Source: Streptomyces rubrogriseus
Lineage (GTDB): Bacteria; Actinomycetota; Actinomycetes; Streptomycetales; Streptomycetaceae
Reading direction: 5' to 3'
NCBI RefSeq assembly: GCF_027947575.1
Contig: NZ_CP116256.1
Span: 1-64,000 of the forward strand
DNA: 64,000 nucleotides
How positions within the stretch are numbered: the first letter of the stretch is position 1; the number at the start of each line of letters is the position of its first letter. Shown here piece by piece: positions 50,994 to 58,695 of the stretch. Both the position numbers and the translations under genes were made by a program. Under the pieces are notes generated by a model, which worked only from the letters and a program-made list of their open reading frames with translations, did no database searches and had not been told where the DNA came from.

Positions 50994-51775
50994 CCGACCC
51001 CGGACCAGAGCCCGGACCCGACTCCGGCCCGCCGGCCGCCTGGCAACGGAACGCCGGCCGGTGCGTGCTGCTGGACGGCTTCCACGCCCTCAAGCACGCG
51101 CTGCGCTTCGGCGCCGAGGTGCCGGTGGCTGTCACGAGCGACCGCGCGGGTGCCCTGGCCCTCGCCGACGAGCTGGCGCCGGACGTGCGCGAGGTGCTGG
51201 CGGGGCTGCTGACCGAGGTGTCGCGGGAGGCGTACGCGTCGCTCGTCGCGCGGCCGCACCCCACGGCGGTGGCCGCGCTGGCCGTGCGGCCCTCGCGGGC
51301 GGCCGGGCTGGAGACCCTGGCGCGCACGCCCCGCCGAGCCCCCGTGGTGGTCCTCGACCAGCCGCGCAACCTCGGCAACGCGGGGGCGGTGATCCGGCTG
51401 GCCGCCGGTTTCGGCGCGACCGGCGTGGTGACCACCGGCACGCTCGACCCCTGGCACCCCACGGTGGTGCGCGGCGGGGCGGGGCTGCACTTCGCGACCG
51501 TGGTGGAGCGGCTGGAGGTCGCCGGGCTGCCGCCGGGGCCGCTGTTCGCGCTGGACCCGGAGGGCGAGGACATCCGGGGCCTGGAGCTGCCGGACGACGC
51601 GCTGCTCGCGTTCGGCTCCGAGCGCAGCGGGCTCACACCCGAGCTGCGCGCGCGGGCCGACCGTCTGGTGGCGCTGCCGATGCGCCCCCAGGTCTCCAGC
51701 TACAACCTCGCGACCAGCGTGGCCATGACGCTGTACCACTGGAGCGCCGGCGGGGGCGCACCGCGGGTGCCCTAG
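50990..51775 (+). CDS. TrmH/SpoU-family RNA methyltransferase
   Basis: A 261-residue SAM-dependent ribose 2'-O-methyltransferase with a trefoil-knot fold. Motif 1 is VVVLDQPRNLGNAGAVIRL, motif 2 LLAFGSERSGLTPE, motif 3 RPQVSSYNLATSVAMTLYHW. The N-terminal 55 residues give the RNA-binding region. Substrate (rRNA or tRNA position) unknown. ATG overlaps the HTTM stop. Its location at the end of a membrane-protein run is odd. Confidence 0.9.
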   Translation: MTDPGPEPGPDSGPPAAWQRNAGRCVLLDGFHALKHALRFGAEVPVAVTSDRAGALALADELAPDVREVLAGLLTEVSREAYASLVARPHPTAVAALAVRPSRAAGLETLARTPRRAPVVVLDQPRNLGNAGAVIRLAAGFGATGVVTTGTLDPWHPTVVRGGAGLHFATVVERLEVAGLPPGPLFALDPEGEDIRGLELPDDALLAFGSERSGLTPELRARADRLVALPMRPQVSSYNLATSVAMTLYHWSAGGGAPRVP

Positions 51776-51785
51776 GGCCCTTGTC

Positions 51786-53477
51786 TCAGGCCGGGCGGCG
51801 GACCTCCACCACCCGGAAGCGGTTGGCGACGAACGCGCCGTCGCACAGGGCCGCGTTGGCCGCCGGGTTGCCGCCGGAGCCGTGGAAGTCGGAGAAGGCG
51901 GCCGTCTGGTTGACGTACACACCGCCGGTGAGGTTCAGGGAGAGCTGGGCCGCCTCGTCCAGGCAGACCTCCTGCACGGCCTCCTCGACCTCCGGGTCGG
52001 TGGTGTACGCGCCCACCGTCATCGCGCCCTTCTCCCGGACGCTGCGGCGCAGCAGCTCCACGGCGTGGTCGGCGGAGTCGACGGCGACCGCGAAGGAGAC
52101 CGGACCGAAGCACTCGCTGGTGTAGGCGGCCTCGTCCTCGGGCTTGGCGCCGTCCAGCTTGACGATCACCGGGGTGCGCACGATCGCGTCCGGGAACTCC
52201 GGGTTGGTCACCTCGCGGGAGGCCAGGGCCACCTCGCCGAGACCCGCGGCGGCCTCCAGGCGGGCCTTGACGTCCGGGTTGACGATCGCGCCGAGCAGGG
52301 CGTTCGCGCGGGCGTCGTCGCCGAGGAGGCCGTCCACGGCGCGGGCCAGGTCGGCGGTGACCTCGTCGTAGGACTTGGAGCCCTGGTCGGTGCGGATGCC
52401 GTCGCGGGGGATCAGCAGGTTCTGCGGGGTGGTGCACATCTGGCCGCTGTAGAGCGAGAGCGAGAAGGCCAGGTTGGCGAGCATGCCCCGGTAGTCGTCG
52501 GTCGACTCTACGATCACCGTGTTGACGCCGGCCTTCTCCGTGTACACCTGGGCCTGGCGGGCGTTGGCCTCCAGCCAGTCGCCGAAGGCGGTGGAGCCGG
52601 TGTAGTCGATGACGCGGATCTCCGGGCGGGTGGCCAGGGTCTTGGCGATGCCCTCGCCGGGGCGCTCGGCGGCCAGCGCGACCAGGTTCGGGTCGAAGCC
52701 GGCCTCGGTGAGGACGTCCCGGGCGACCTGGACGGTGAGCGCGAGCGGCAGCACCGCGCGGGGGTGGGGCTTGACCAGGACCGCGTTGCCGGTGGCGAGG
52801 GAGGCGAACAGGCCCGGGTAGCCGTTCCACGTCGGGAAGGTGTTGCAGCCGATGACCAGGCCGATGCCGCGCGGGACGGGCGTGAAGCGCTTGGTGAGCG
52901 CGAGCGGGTCGCGCTTGCCCTGGGGCTTGGTCCACTCCGCCGTCTCGGGGGTGCGGGACTGCTCCACGTACGCGTAGGCCACGGCCTCCATGCCGCGGTC
53001 CTGGGCGTGCGGTCCGCCCGCCTGGAAGGCCATCATGAAGGCCTGCCCCGAGGTGTGCATGACGGCCTGGGCGAACTCCATGGTCCGGGCGGCGATCCGC
53101 CCGAGGATCTCCAGGCAGACCATCGCGCGCAGCTCCGCGCCCGCGTCCCGCCACGCCTTCTGTCCCGCCCGCATGGCGGGCAGCAGCACGTCGAGGTCGG
53201 CGTGCGGATACTCCACGCCCAGCTCGACGCCGTAGGGGGAGACCTCGCCGCCGACCCAGCCGTCGGTGCCGGGCTGGCCGAGGTCGAGGCGGGTGCCGTG
53301 CAGGGCGTCGAAGGCGGCCTTGCCCGCGGCCGTGTCCAGACTGCCGTTCTCCCCGTAGGCCTTGGGGTGCTCGGGGTGGGGGGACCAGTACGCGCGCGTG
53401 CGGATCGTCTCCAGCGCCAGGTCCAGGGTCGGCCGGTGCCGGGCGATCAGCTGGTGTGCGGTGAGTTCGGCGGCCAT
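51786..53477 (-). CDS. paaN: Aldehyde dehydrogenase PaaN
   Basis: A 563-residue enzyme of the phenylacetic acid degradation PaaN family, an NAD(P)-dependent aldehyde dehydrogenase. Active Cys in YSGQMCTTPQN, catalytic Glu in YTEKAGVNTVIVES, plus VIGCNTFPTWNGYPGLFASL and GSTAFGDW motifs. It lacks the C-terminal MaoC-type hydratase domain of PaaZ. The core epoxidase genes (paaABCDE) are not in this window, so its pathway here is inferred. Divergent from the acyl-CoA dehydrogenase gene. Confidence 0.85.
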   Translation of the reverse strand: MAAELTAHQLIARHRPTLDLALETIRTRAYWSPHPEHPKAYGENGSLDTAAGKAAFDALHGTRLDLGQPGTDGWVGGEVSPYGVELGVEYPHADLDVLLPAMRAGQKAWRDAGAELRAMVCLEILGRIAARTMEFAQAVMHTSGQAFMMAFQAGGPHAQDRGMEAVAYAYVEQSRTPETAEWTKPQGKRDPLALTKRFTPVPRGIGLVIGCNTFPTWNGYPGLFASLATGNAVLVKPHPRAVLPLALTVQVARDVLTEAGFDPNLVALAAERPGEGIAKTLATRPEIRVIDYTGSTAFGDWLEANARQAQVYTEKAGVNTVIVESTDDYRGMLANLAFSLSLYSGQMCTTPQNLLIPRDGIRTDQGSKSYDEVTADLARAVDGLLGDDARANALLGAIVNPDVKARLEAAAGLGEVALASREVTNPEFPDAIVRTPVIVKLDGAKPEDEAAYTSECFGPVSFAVAVDSADHAVELLRRSVREKGAMTVGAYTTDPEVEEAVQEVCLDEAAQLSLNLTGGVYVNQTAAFSDFHGSGGNPAANAALCDGAFVANRFRVVEVRRPA

Positions 53478-53566
53478 GCGGGACCAACTCCTCGTCTCAC
53501 GAGCTCTCCGTCGAGTCGTGACCTGGGGGGAAACCTGGGCAGAAACAGGCGGACACGGCTAGAGTA

Positions 53567-53580
53567 ACCGAACGATCGGT
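53567..53580. promoter_or_regulatory. Candidate TetR operator in the paaN/3-hydroxyacyl-CoA dehydrogenase gap
   Basis: ACCGAACGATCGGT: half-sites ACCGA and TCGGT separated by four bases. It lies 57 bp before the downstream start and 90 bp before the paaN start, where one protein could control both divergent promoters. Confidence 0.6.
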
Positions 53581-53636
53581 CGGGACAAGGGGGACCGCCG
53601 CATCTGTGGAAAACCCCGTGCGGGAGGATCGCGCAC

Positions 53637-55151
53637 ATGACAGCACTCGACCTCAGCAGCCCCGTGGCCGTCGTCGGCACCGGCACCATGGGCCAGGGCA
53701 TCGCCCAGGTGGCACTGGTCGCGGGCCACCCCGTGCGGCTGTACGACGCCGTCGACGGGCGCGCCCGGGAGGCGGCCGACGCGATCGGTGCCCGGCTCGA
53801 CCGGCTCGTCGAGAAGGACCGCCTCACCGGCGCCGAACGGGACGCCGCCCGCGCCCGGCTCGTGCCCGCCGGGACCCTCGGCGAACTGGCCGACTGCGCC
53901 CTCGTCGTCGAGGCGGTCGTGGAGCGTCTTGACGTCAAGCAGGAGCTGTTCCGCGCGCTGGAGGACGTCGTCGGCGACGACTGCCTGCTCGCCACCAACA
54001 CCTCCTCCCTGTCCGTCACCGCGGTCGGCGGCGCACTGCGCGTCCCCGGCCGCTTCGTGGGCCTGCACTTCTTCAACCCCGCGCCGCTGCTCCCGCTGGT
54101 GGAGGTGGTCTCCGGGTTCGCCACCGACCCGGCGTCGGCCACGCGCGCGTACGAGACGGCCCGCGCCTGGGGCAAGACCCCGGTGGCCTGCGCCGACACC
54201 CCCGGCTTCGTCGTCAACCGCGTCGCCCGGCCCTTCTACGCCGAGGCCTTCGCGGCGTACGAGGCGGGGGCGGCCGACCCGGCCACCGTCGACGCCGTGC
54301 TGCGCGAGTCGGGCGGCTTCAGGATGGGCGCCTTCGAGCTGACCGACCTCATCGGCCAGGACGTCAACGAGTCCGTCACGCACTCCGTGTGGCAGTCGTT
54401 CTTCCAGGACGTGCGCTTCGCCCCGTCCCTGGCCCAGCGCCGCCTGGTCGAGTCCGGCCGCCTGGGCCGCAAGAGCGGACGGGGCTGGTACGACTACGGG
54501 GACGGGGCCGAACGTCCCGAACCGCACACCGCCGCACCGGCCGAGGCGCCCGCGTACGTCGTGGTCGAGGGGGACCTGGGGCCGGCGGCCGAGCTGGTCG
54601 CGCTGATCAGCGAGGCGGGCGTCGAGGTGCGTCCGGAGGACGGGTACGGCGCGGGACGGCTCGTCCTGCCCGGCGGCGGCACGCTGTGCCTCACCGACGG
54701 CGAGCTGCCGGTGTCGAAGGACCTCGTCCACTTCGACCTCGCCCTCGACTACCGCGCGGCCACCCGGATCGCCCTGTCCGCGTCCCGAGGCGTCCGCCCG
54801 GGCCTCCTGTCCGAGGCCACCGGCCTCTTCCAGGCGCTCGGCAAGAAGGTCAGCGTCATCGGCGACGTGCCCGGCATGATCGTGGCCCGGACCGTGGCCC
54901 GGATCATCGATCTGGCGTTCGACGCCGTGGCCAAGGGTGTGGCCGCCCCGGACGACGTCGACACGGCGATGCGGCTGGGTGTGAACTATCCCCTCGGTCC
55001 CTTCGCATGGAGCCGTCGGCTCGGTGCCGCCTGGGCCCGCGACCTGCTGTCCGACGTCCACGAGTGGGAACCGTCCGGGCGCTGCGCGCCGTCCCTCGCG
55101 CTCCGCCGCCACGCCGAGGCCGCCGAGGCCCGAGAGGACACCGACTCATGA
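53637..55151 (+). CDS. 3-hydroxyacyl-CoA dehydrogenase (PaaH/FadB-N type)
   Basis: A 504-residue NAD-dependent enzyme that oxidises 3-hydroxyacyl-CoA in beta-oxidation or phenylacetate breakdown. NAD-binding GTGTMGQGIAQ near residue 15, catalytic His in LHFFNPAPLLPLVEVV, and two copies of the C-terminal 3HCDH domain (about 190-300 and 405-490, the second with GMIVARTVARIIDLAFDAV). Stop overlaps the TetR start as ATGA. Likely an operon of two. Confidence 0.9.
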   Translation: MTALDLSSPVAVVGTGTMGQGIAQVALVAGHPVRLYDAVDGRAREAADAIGARLDRLVEKDRLTGAERDAARARLVPAGTLGELADCALVVEAVVERLDVKQELFRALEDVVGDDCLLATNTSSLSVTAVGGALRVPGRFVGLHFFNPAPLLPLVEVVSGFATDPASATRAYETARAWGKTPVACADTPGFVVNRVARPFYAEAFAAYEAGAADPATVDAVLRESGGFRMGAFELTDLIGQDVNESVTHSVWQSFFQDVRFAPSLAQRRLVESGRLGRKSGRGWYDYGDGAERPEPHTAAPAEAPAYVVVEGDLGPAAELVALISEAGVEVRPEDGYGAGRLVLPGGGTLCLTDGELPVSKDLVHFDLALDYRAATRIALSASRGVRPGLLSEATGLFQALGKKVSVIGDVPGMIVARTVARIIDLAFDAVAKGVAAPDDVDTAMRLGVNYPLGPFAWSRRLGAAWARDLLSDVHEWEPSGRCAPSLALRRHAEAAEAREDTDS

Positions 55152-55777
55152 CCACCGCCAAGCGCGACACGTACACGCCCGAGACGCTGCTGTCCGTGGC
55201 CGTGCAGGTCTTCATCGAGCGCGGCTACGACGGCACCTCCATGGAGCACCTGTCCAAGGCGGCGGGGATCTCCAAGTCGTCGATATACCACCACGTCACG
55301 GGCAAGGAGGAGTTGCTGCGCCGGGCCGTGAGCCGGGCCCTGGACGAGCTCTTCGGGATCCTCGACGAGGAGCACGCGCGCGTGGGGACCGCCGCCGAGC
55401 GCCTCGAGTACGTCGTGCGGCGCATGGTCGAGGTGCTCATGGCCGAGCTGCCCTATGTGACGCTGCTGCTGCGGGTGCGCGGCAACACCGGCACCGAGCG
55501 GTGGGCGCTGGAGCGCCGCCGCGAGTTCGACCACCGGGTCGCCGCCCTGCTGAAGGACGCGGCGGCCGAGGGGGACGTGCGCGCCGACGTGGAGGTCCGG
55601 CTCGCGACCCGCCTCGTCTTCGGCATGATCAACTCGATCGTCGAGTGGTACCGCCCCGAAGGTCCCGACGGCCGGGGCGGCGTGAGTGGCGCGAGCGGCA
55701 CGAGTGGCGCGGGCGAGCGCGAGGTGGTCGACGCGGTGGCGCGGCTGGTGTTCGGCGGACTGCGCAAGGCGTCCTGA
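55148..55777 (+). CDS. TetR family transcriptional regulator
   Basis: A 209-residue repressor-type protein. HTH at about 12-58 with ERGYDGTSMEHLSKAAGISKS and YHHVTGKEELL. The C-terminal ligand domain runs to the end, with a Gly/Ser-rich insertion near residue 182. Coupled to the 3-hydroxyacyl-CoA dehydrogenase gene. Candidate targets are the ACCGA-N4-TCGGT repeats at 53567 and 56454. An acyl-CoA or aryl-CoA ligand is plausible from context only. Confidence 0.88.
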   Translation: MTTAKRDTYTPETLLSVAVQVFIERGYDGTSMEHLSKAAGISKSSIYHHVTGKEELLRRAVSRALDELFGILDEEHARVGTAAERLEYVVRRMVEVLMAELPYVTLLLRVRGNTGTERWALERRREFDHRVAALLKDAAAEGDVRADVEVRLATRLVFGMINSIVEWYRPEGPDGRGGVSGASGTSGAGEREVVDAVARLVFGGLRKAS

Positions 55778-55824
55778 GTCGTGCGCGGGTCGGGCCGGCG
55801 GCGTCCGGCCGGCCCCGCCGCCGG

Positions 55825-56352
55825 TCAGCCCTGCGGTTCGAGGTCCTCCGTCTCGAAGACCAGCAGGGTGCGGGTGCTGAGCACCTCGGGGATGGCCTGG
55901 AGGCGGCTGAGCACCAGCTCGCGCAGGGCCCGGTTGTCCGGGGTGTGCACCAGCAGCAGGACGTCGAAGTCGCCGCCCACCAGGGCGATGTGCGAGGCCC
56001 CGGGCAGCTGCCGCAGCTGGGCGCGGACCGTTCGCCAGGAGTTCTGGACGATCTTCAGGGTGATGTACGCCGAGGTGCCGTGTCCGGCGCGCTCGTGGTC
56101 GACGCGGGCGCCGAAGCCGCGGATCACGCCGTCCTCGACCAGCCGGTTGATGCGGGCGTAGGCGTTCGCGCGCGAGACGTGCACCCGCTCCGCGACCGAC
56201 CGTATGGAGGCCCGGCCGTCCGCCTGGAGCATGCGCAGGATGTCCTGGTCGATGGCGTCCAGCGGGCGCGCGGGCGGCGGGGCGCCGGGCTCCTCCGGGC
56301 CGCCGCCCTCCCCGGGGCGATCGGCCCGGTCGGCCATTTGTTCAGATGCCAC
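55825..56352 (-). CDS. bkdR: Lrp/AsnC family transcriptional regulator
   Basis: A 175-residue protein. HTH at about 32-80 with LDAIDQDILRMLQADGRAS and VHVSRANAYARINRL, then an RAM (ligand-binding) domain with ASHIALVGGDFDVLLLV. It sits divergent from the bkd operon. In S. coelicolor an Lrp-type BkdR controls branched-chain dehydrogenase genes; I assign that name tentatively. GTG 56352 is preferred; ATG 56337 is possible. Confidence 0.85.
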   Translation of the reverse strand: MASEQMADRADRPGEGGGPEEPGAPPPARPLDAIDQDILRMLQADGRASIRSVAERVHVSRANAYARINRLVEDGVIRGFGARVDHERAGHGTSAYITLKIVQNSWRTVRAQLRQLPGASHIALVGGDFDVLLLVHTPDNRALRELVLSRLQAIPEVLSTRTLLVFETEDLEPQG

Positions 56353-56392
56353 GCGCCCCCGCCTTCCCCTCATGGACGTACTGCGTCCATCA

Positions 56393-56424
56393 CAGGCTGT
56401 GGAGAACCGTTTGTCCACAGCCTG
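56393..56424. promoter_or_regulatory. Inverted repeat with DnaA box upstream of the Lrp gene
   Basis: CAGGCTGTGGA (56393-56403) and TCCACAGCCTG (56414-56424) form perfect 11-bp arms with a 10-base spacer, 41 bp before the Lrp start. The right arm overlaps a perfect DnaA box TTGTCCACA (56411-56419), and the left contains TGTGGAGAA. It may be the Lrp operator. Confidence 0.5.
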
Positions 56425-56453
56425 GGGCCGCATGTAGCCAAAATGTGCCGACG

Positions 56454-56467
56454 ACCGAACAATCGGT
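56454..56467. promoter_or_regulatory. Candidate TetR operator before the bkd operon
   Basis: ACCGAACAATCGGT, identical at 13 of 14 bases to the repeat at 53567, 61 bp before the E1 alpha start. See the finding on the shared operator. Confidence 0.6.
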
Positions 56468-56527
56468 AGGTGAGGCCCGTCACACCCGTGGCGAGCCCGG
56501 AGCCGTCTCCCACGAGGAGGTGCCGTC

Positions 56528-57694
56528 ATGACGGTCATGGAGCAGCGGGGCGCGTACCGGCCCACACCGCCGCCCGCCTGGCAGCCCCGAACCGACCCCG
56601 CGCCGCTGCTGCCCGACGCGGAGCCCTACCGCGTCCTCGGCACCAAGGCCGCGGACCGCGCCGACACCGAGCTGCTGCGCACGCTGTACGCGCGGCTGGT
56701 GCGCGGCCGGCGCTACAACGCGCAGGCCACGGCGCTCACCAAGCAGGGCCGGCTGGCCGTCTACCCCTCCAGCACCGGCCAGGAGGCGTGCGAGATCGCC
56801 GCCGCGCTGGCCCTCGAGGAGCGGGACTGGCTCTTCCCCAGCTACCGCGACACCCTCGCGGTCGTCTCGCGCGGCGTCGACCCCGTCGAGGCCCTCACCC
56901 TGCTGCGCGGCGACTGGCACACCGGCTACGACCCCTACGAACACCGGGTGGCCCCGCTCTCCACACCGCTGGCCACCCAGCTGCCGCACGCCGTGGGTCT
57001 CGCCCACGCCGCCCGCCTCAAGGGCGACGACGTGGTCGCCCTTGCCATGGTCGGCGACGGCGGCACCAGCGAGGGCGACTTCCACGAGGCGCTGAACTTC
57101 GCCGCCGTCTGGCGGGCCCCGGTCGTCTTCCTCGTGCAGAACAACGGCTTCGCGATCTCCGTCCCGCTCGACAAGCAGACCGCCGCCCCGTCGCTGGCCC
57201 ACAAGGCCGTCGGCTACGGGATGCCCGGCCGCCTGGTCGACGGCAACGACGCCGCCGCGGTGCACGAGGTGCTGTCCGACGCCGTGCGCCACGCACGCGC
57301 GGGCGGCGGCCCCACCCTGGTGGAGGCGGTGACGTACCGCGTCGACGCGCACACCAACGCCGACGACGCCACCCGCTACCGGGGCGACGCCGAGGTGGAG
57401 ACCTGGCGCCGGCACGACCCGGTCGAGCTGCTGGAGCGGGAGCTGACCGAGCGCGGCCTGCTCGACGAGGACGGCATCCGCGCCGCCCGCGAGGACGCCG
57501 AGACCATGGCCGCCGACCTGCGCGCCCGCATGAACCAGGACCCCGAGCTGGACCCCCTGGAGCTGTTCGACCACGTCTACGCCGAGCCCACCCCGCAGCT
57601 GCGCGAGCAGCGGGACCAGCTCCGCGCGGAGCTGGCCGCGGAGGCCGAGACCGCGGCACGGCAGACCGGAGCACCGGAAGGGGGACGTCGATGA
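56528..57694 (+). CDS. bkdA: Branched-chain 2-oxoacid (or pyruvate-type) dehydrogenase E1 alpha subunit
   Basis: A 388-residue thiamine-diphosphate-dependent subunit that decarboxylates branched-chain 2-oxo acids to make acyl starter units for fatty acids and polyketides. Thiamine motif GDGGTSEGDFHEALNFAAVW with the terminal NN in LVQNNGFAIS. STGQEACEIAAALALE is the substrate-channel segment. ATG 56528 with GAGGAGG upstream. Overlaps the E1 beta start as ATGA. The branched-chain type is inferred from genomic context. Confidence 0.87.
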   Translation: MTVMEQRGAYRPTPPPAWQPRTDPAPLLPDAEPYRVLGTKAADRADTELLRTLYARLVRGRRYNAQATALTKQGRLAVYPSSTGQEACEIAAALALEERDWLFPSYRDTLAVVSRGVDPVEALTLLRGDWHTGYDPYEHRVAPLSTPLATQLPHAVGLAHAARLKGDDVVALAMVGDGGTSEGDFHEALNFAAVWRAPVVFLVQNNGFAISVPLDKQTAAPSLAHKAVGYGMPGRLVDGNDAAAVHEVLSDAVRHARAGGGPTLVEAVTYRVDAHTNADDATRYRGDAEVETWRRHDPVELLERELTERGLLDEDGIRAAREDAETMAADLRARMNQDPELDPLELFDHVYAEPTPQLREQRDQLRAELAAEAETAARQTGAPEGGRR

Positions 57695-58695
57695 CCACCG
57701 TCGCCGCCAAGCCGGCCACCATGGCGCAGGCCCTCACCCGCGCACTGCGCGACGCCATGGCCGCCGACCCGGGCGTGCACGTCCTCGGCGAGGACGTCGG
57801 CACCCTCGGCGGCGTCTTCCGGGTCACCGACGGGCTCGCCGCCGAGTTCGGCGAGGACCGCTGCACGGACACGCCGCTCGCCGAGGCCGGCATCCTCGGC
57901 ACGGCCGTCGGCATGGCGATGTACGGGCTGCGCCCGGTCGTCGAGATGCAGTTCGACGCCTTCGCCTACCCGGCGTTCGAGCAGGTCGTCAGCCATGTCA
58001 CCAAGATGCGCAACCGCACCCGCGGGAAGATGCCCCTGCCGCTGACCATCCGCGTCCCCTACGGCGGCGGCATCGGCGGCGTCGAGCACCACAGCGACTC
58101 GTCCGAGGCGTACTACATGGCGACTCCGGGGCTCCATGTCGTCACGCCCGCGACGGTCGCCGACGCCTACGGGCTGCTGCGCGCGTCCATCGCCTCCGAC
58201 GACCCGGTGGTCTTCCTGGAACCGAAGCGGCTGTACTGGTCGAAGGACGCGTGGAACCCCGAGGAGCCGGCGTCCGTTGAGCCGATGGGCCGCGCGGTGG
58301 TGCGGCGCTCCGGCCGGAGTGCCACGCTCATCACGTACGGACCGTCGCTGGCCGTCTGCATGGAGGCGGCCGAGGCGGCCCGGGCCGAGGGGTGGGACCT
58401 CGAAGTCGTCGATCTGCGCTCCCTGGTGCCGTTCGACGACGAGACGGTGTGCGCTTCGGTGCGGCGGACGGGACGCGCGGTCGTCGTCCACGAGTCGGGT
58501 TCCTTCGGGGGCCCGGGCGGGGAGATCGCGGCCCGGGTCACGGAGCGCTGCTTCCACCACCTGGAGGCGCCGGTGCTGCGTGTGGCCGGGTTCGACATCC
58601 CGTATCCTCCGCCGATGCTGGAGCGTCACCACCTGCCCGGTGTGGACCGGATCCTGGACGCCGTGGGGCGCCTGCAGTGGGAGGCCGAAAGCTGA
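57691..58695 (+). CDS. bkdB: 2-oxoacid dehydrogenase E1 beta subunit
   Basis: A 334-residue subunit that completes the E1 active site with the alpha chain. N-terminal HVLGEDVGTLGGVFRVTDGL binds thiamine diphosphate, GIGGVEHHSDSSEAYYM is the phosphate region, and the C-terminal domain has SLVPFDDETVCASVRRTGR. ATG overlaps the E1 alpha stop. Its stop overlaps the E2 start by one base (TGATG). Confidence 0.9.
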   Translation: MTTVAAKPATMAQALTRALRDAMAADPGVHVLGEDVGTLGGVFRVTDGLAAEFGEDRCTDTPLAEAGILGTAVGMAMYGLRPVVEMQFDAFAYPAFEQVVSHVTKMRNRTRGKMPLPLTIRVPYGGGIGGVEHHSDSSEAYYMATPGLHVVTPATVADAYGLLRASIASDDPVVFLEPKRLYWSKDAWNPEEPASVEPMGRAVVRRSGRSATLITYGPSLAVCMEAAEAARAEGWDLEVVDLRSLVPFDDETVCASVRRTGRAVVVHESGSFGGPGGEIAARVTERCFHHLEAPVLRVAGFDIPYPPPMLERHHLPGVDRILDAVGRLQWEAES

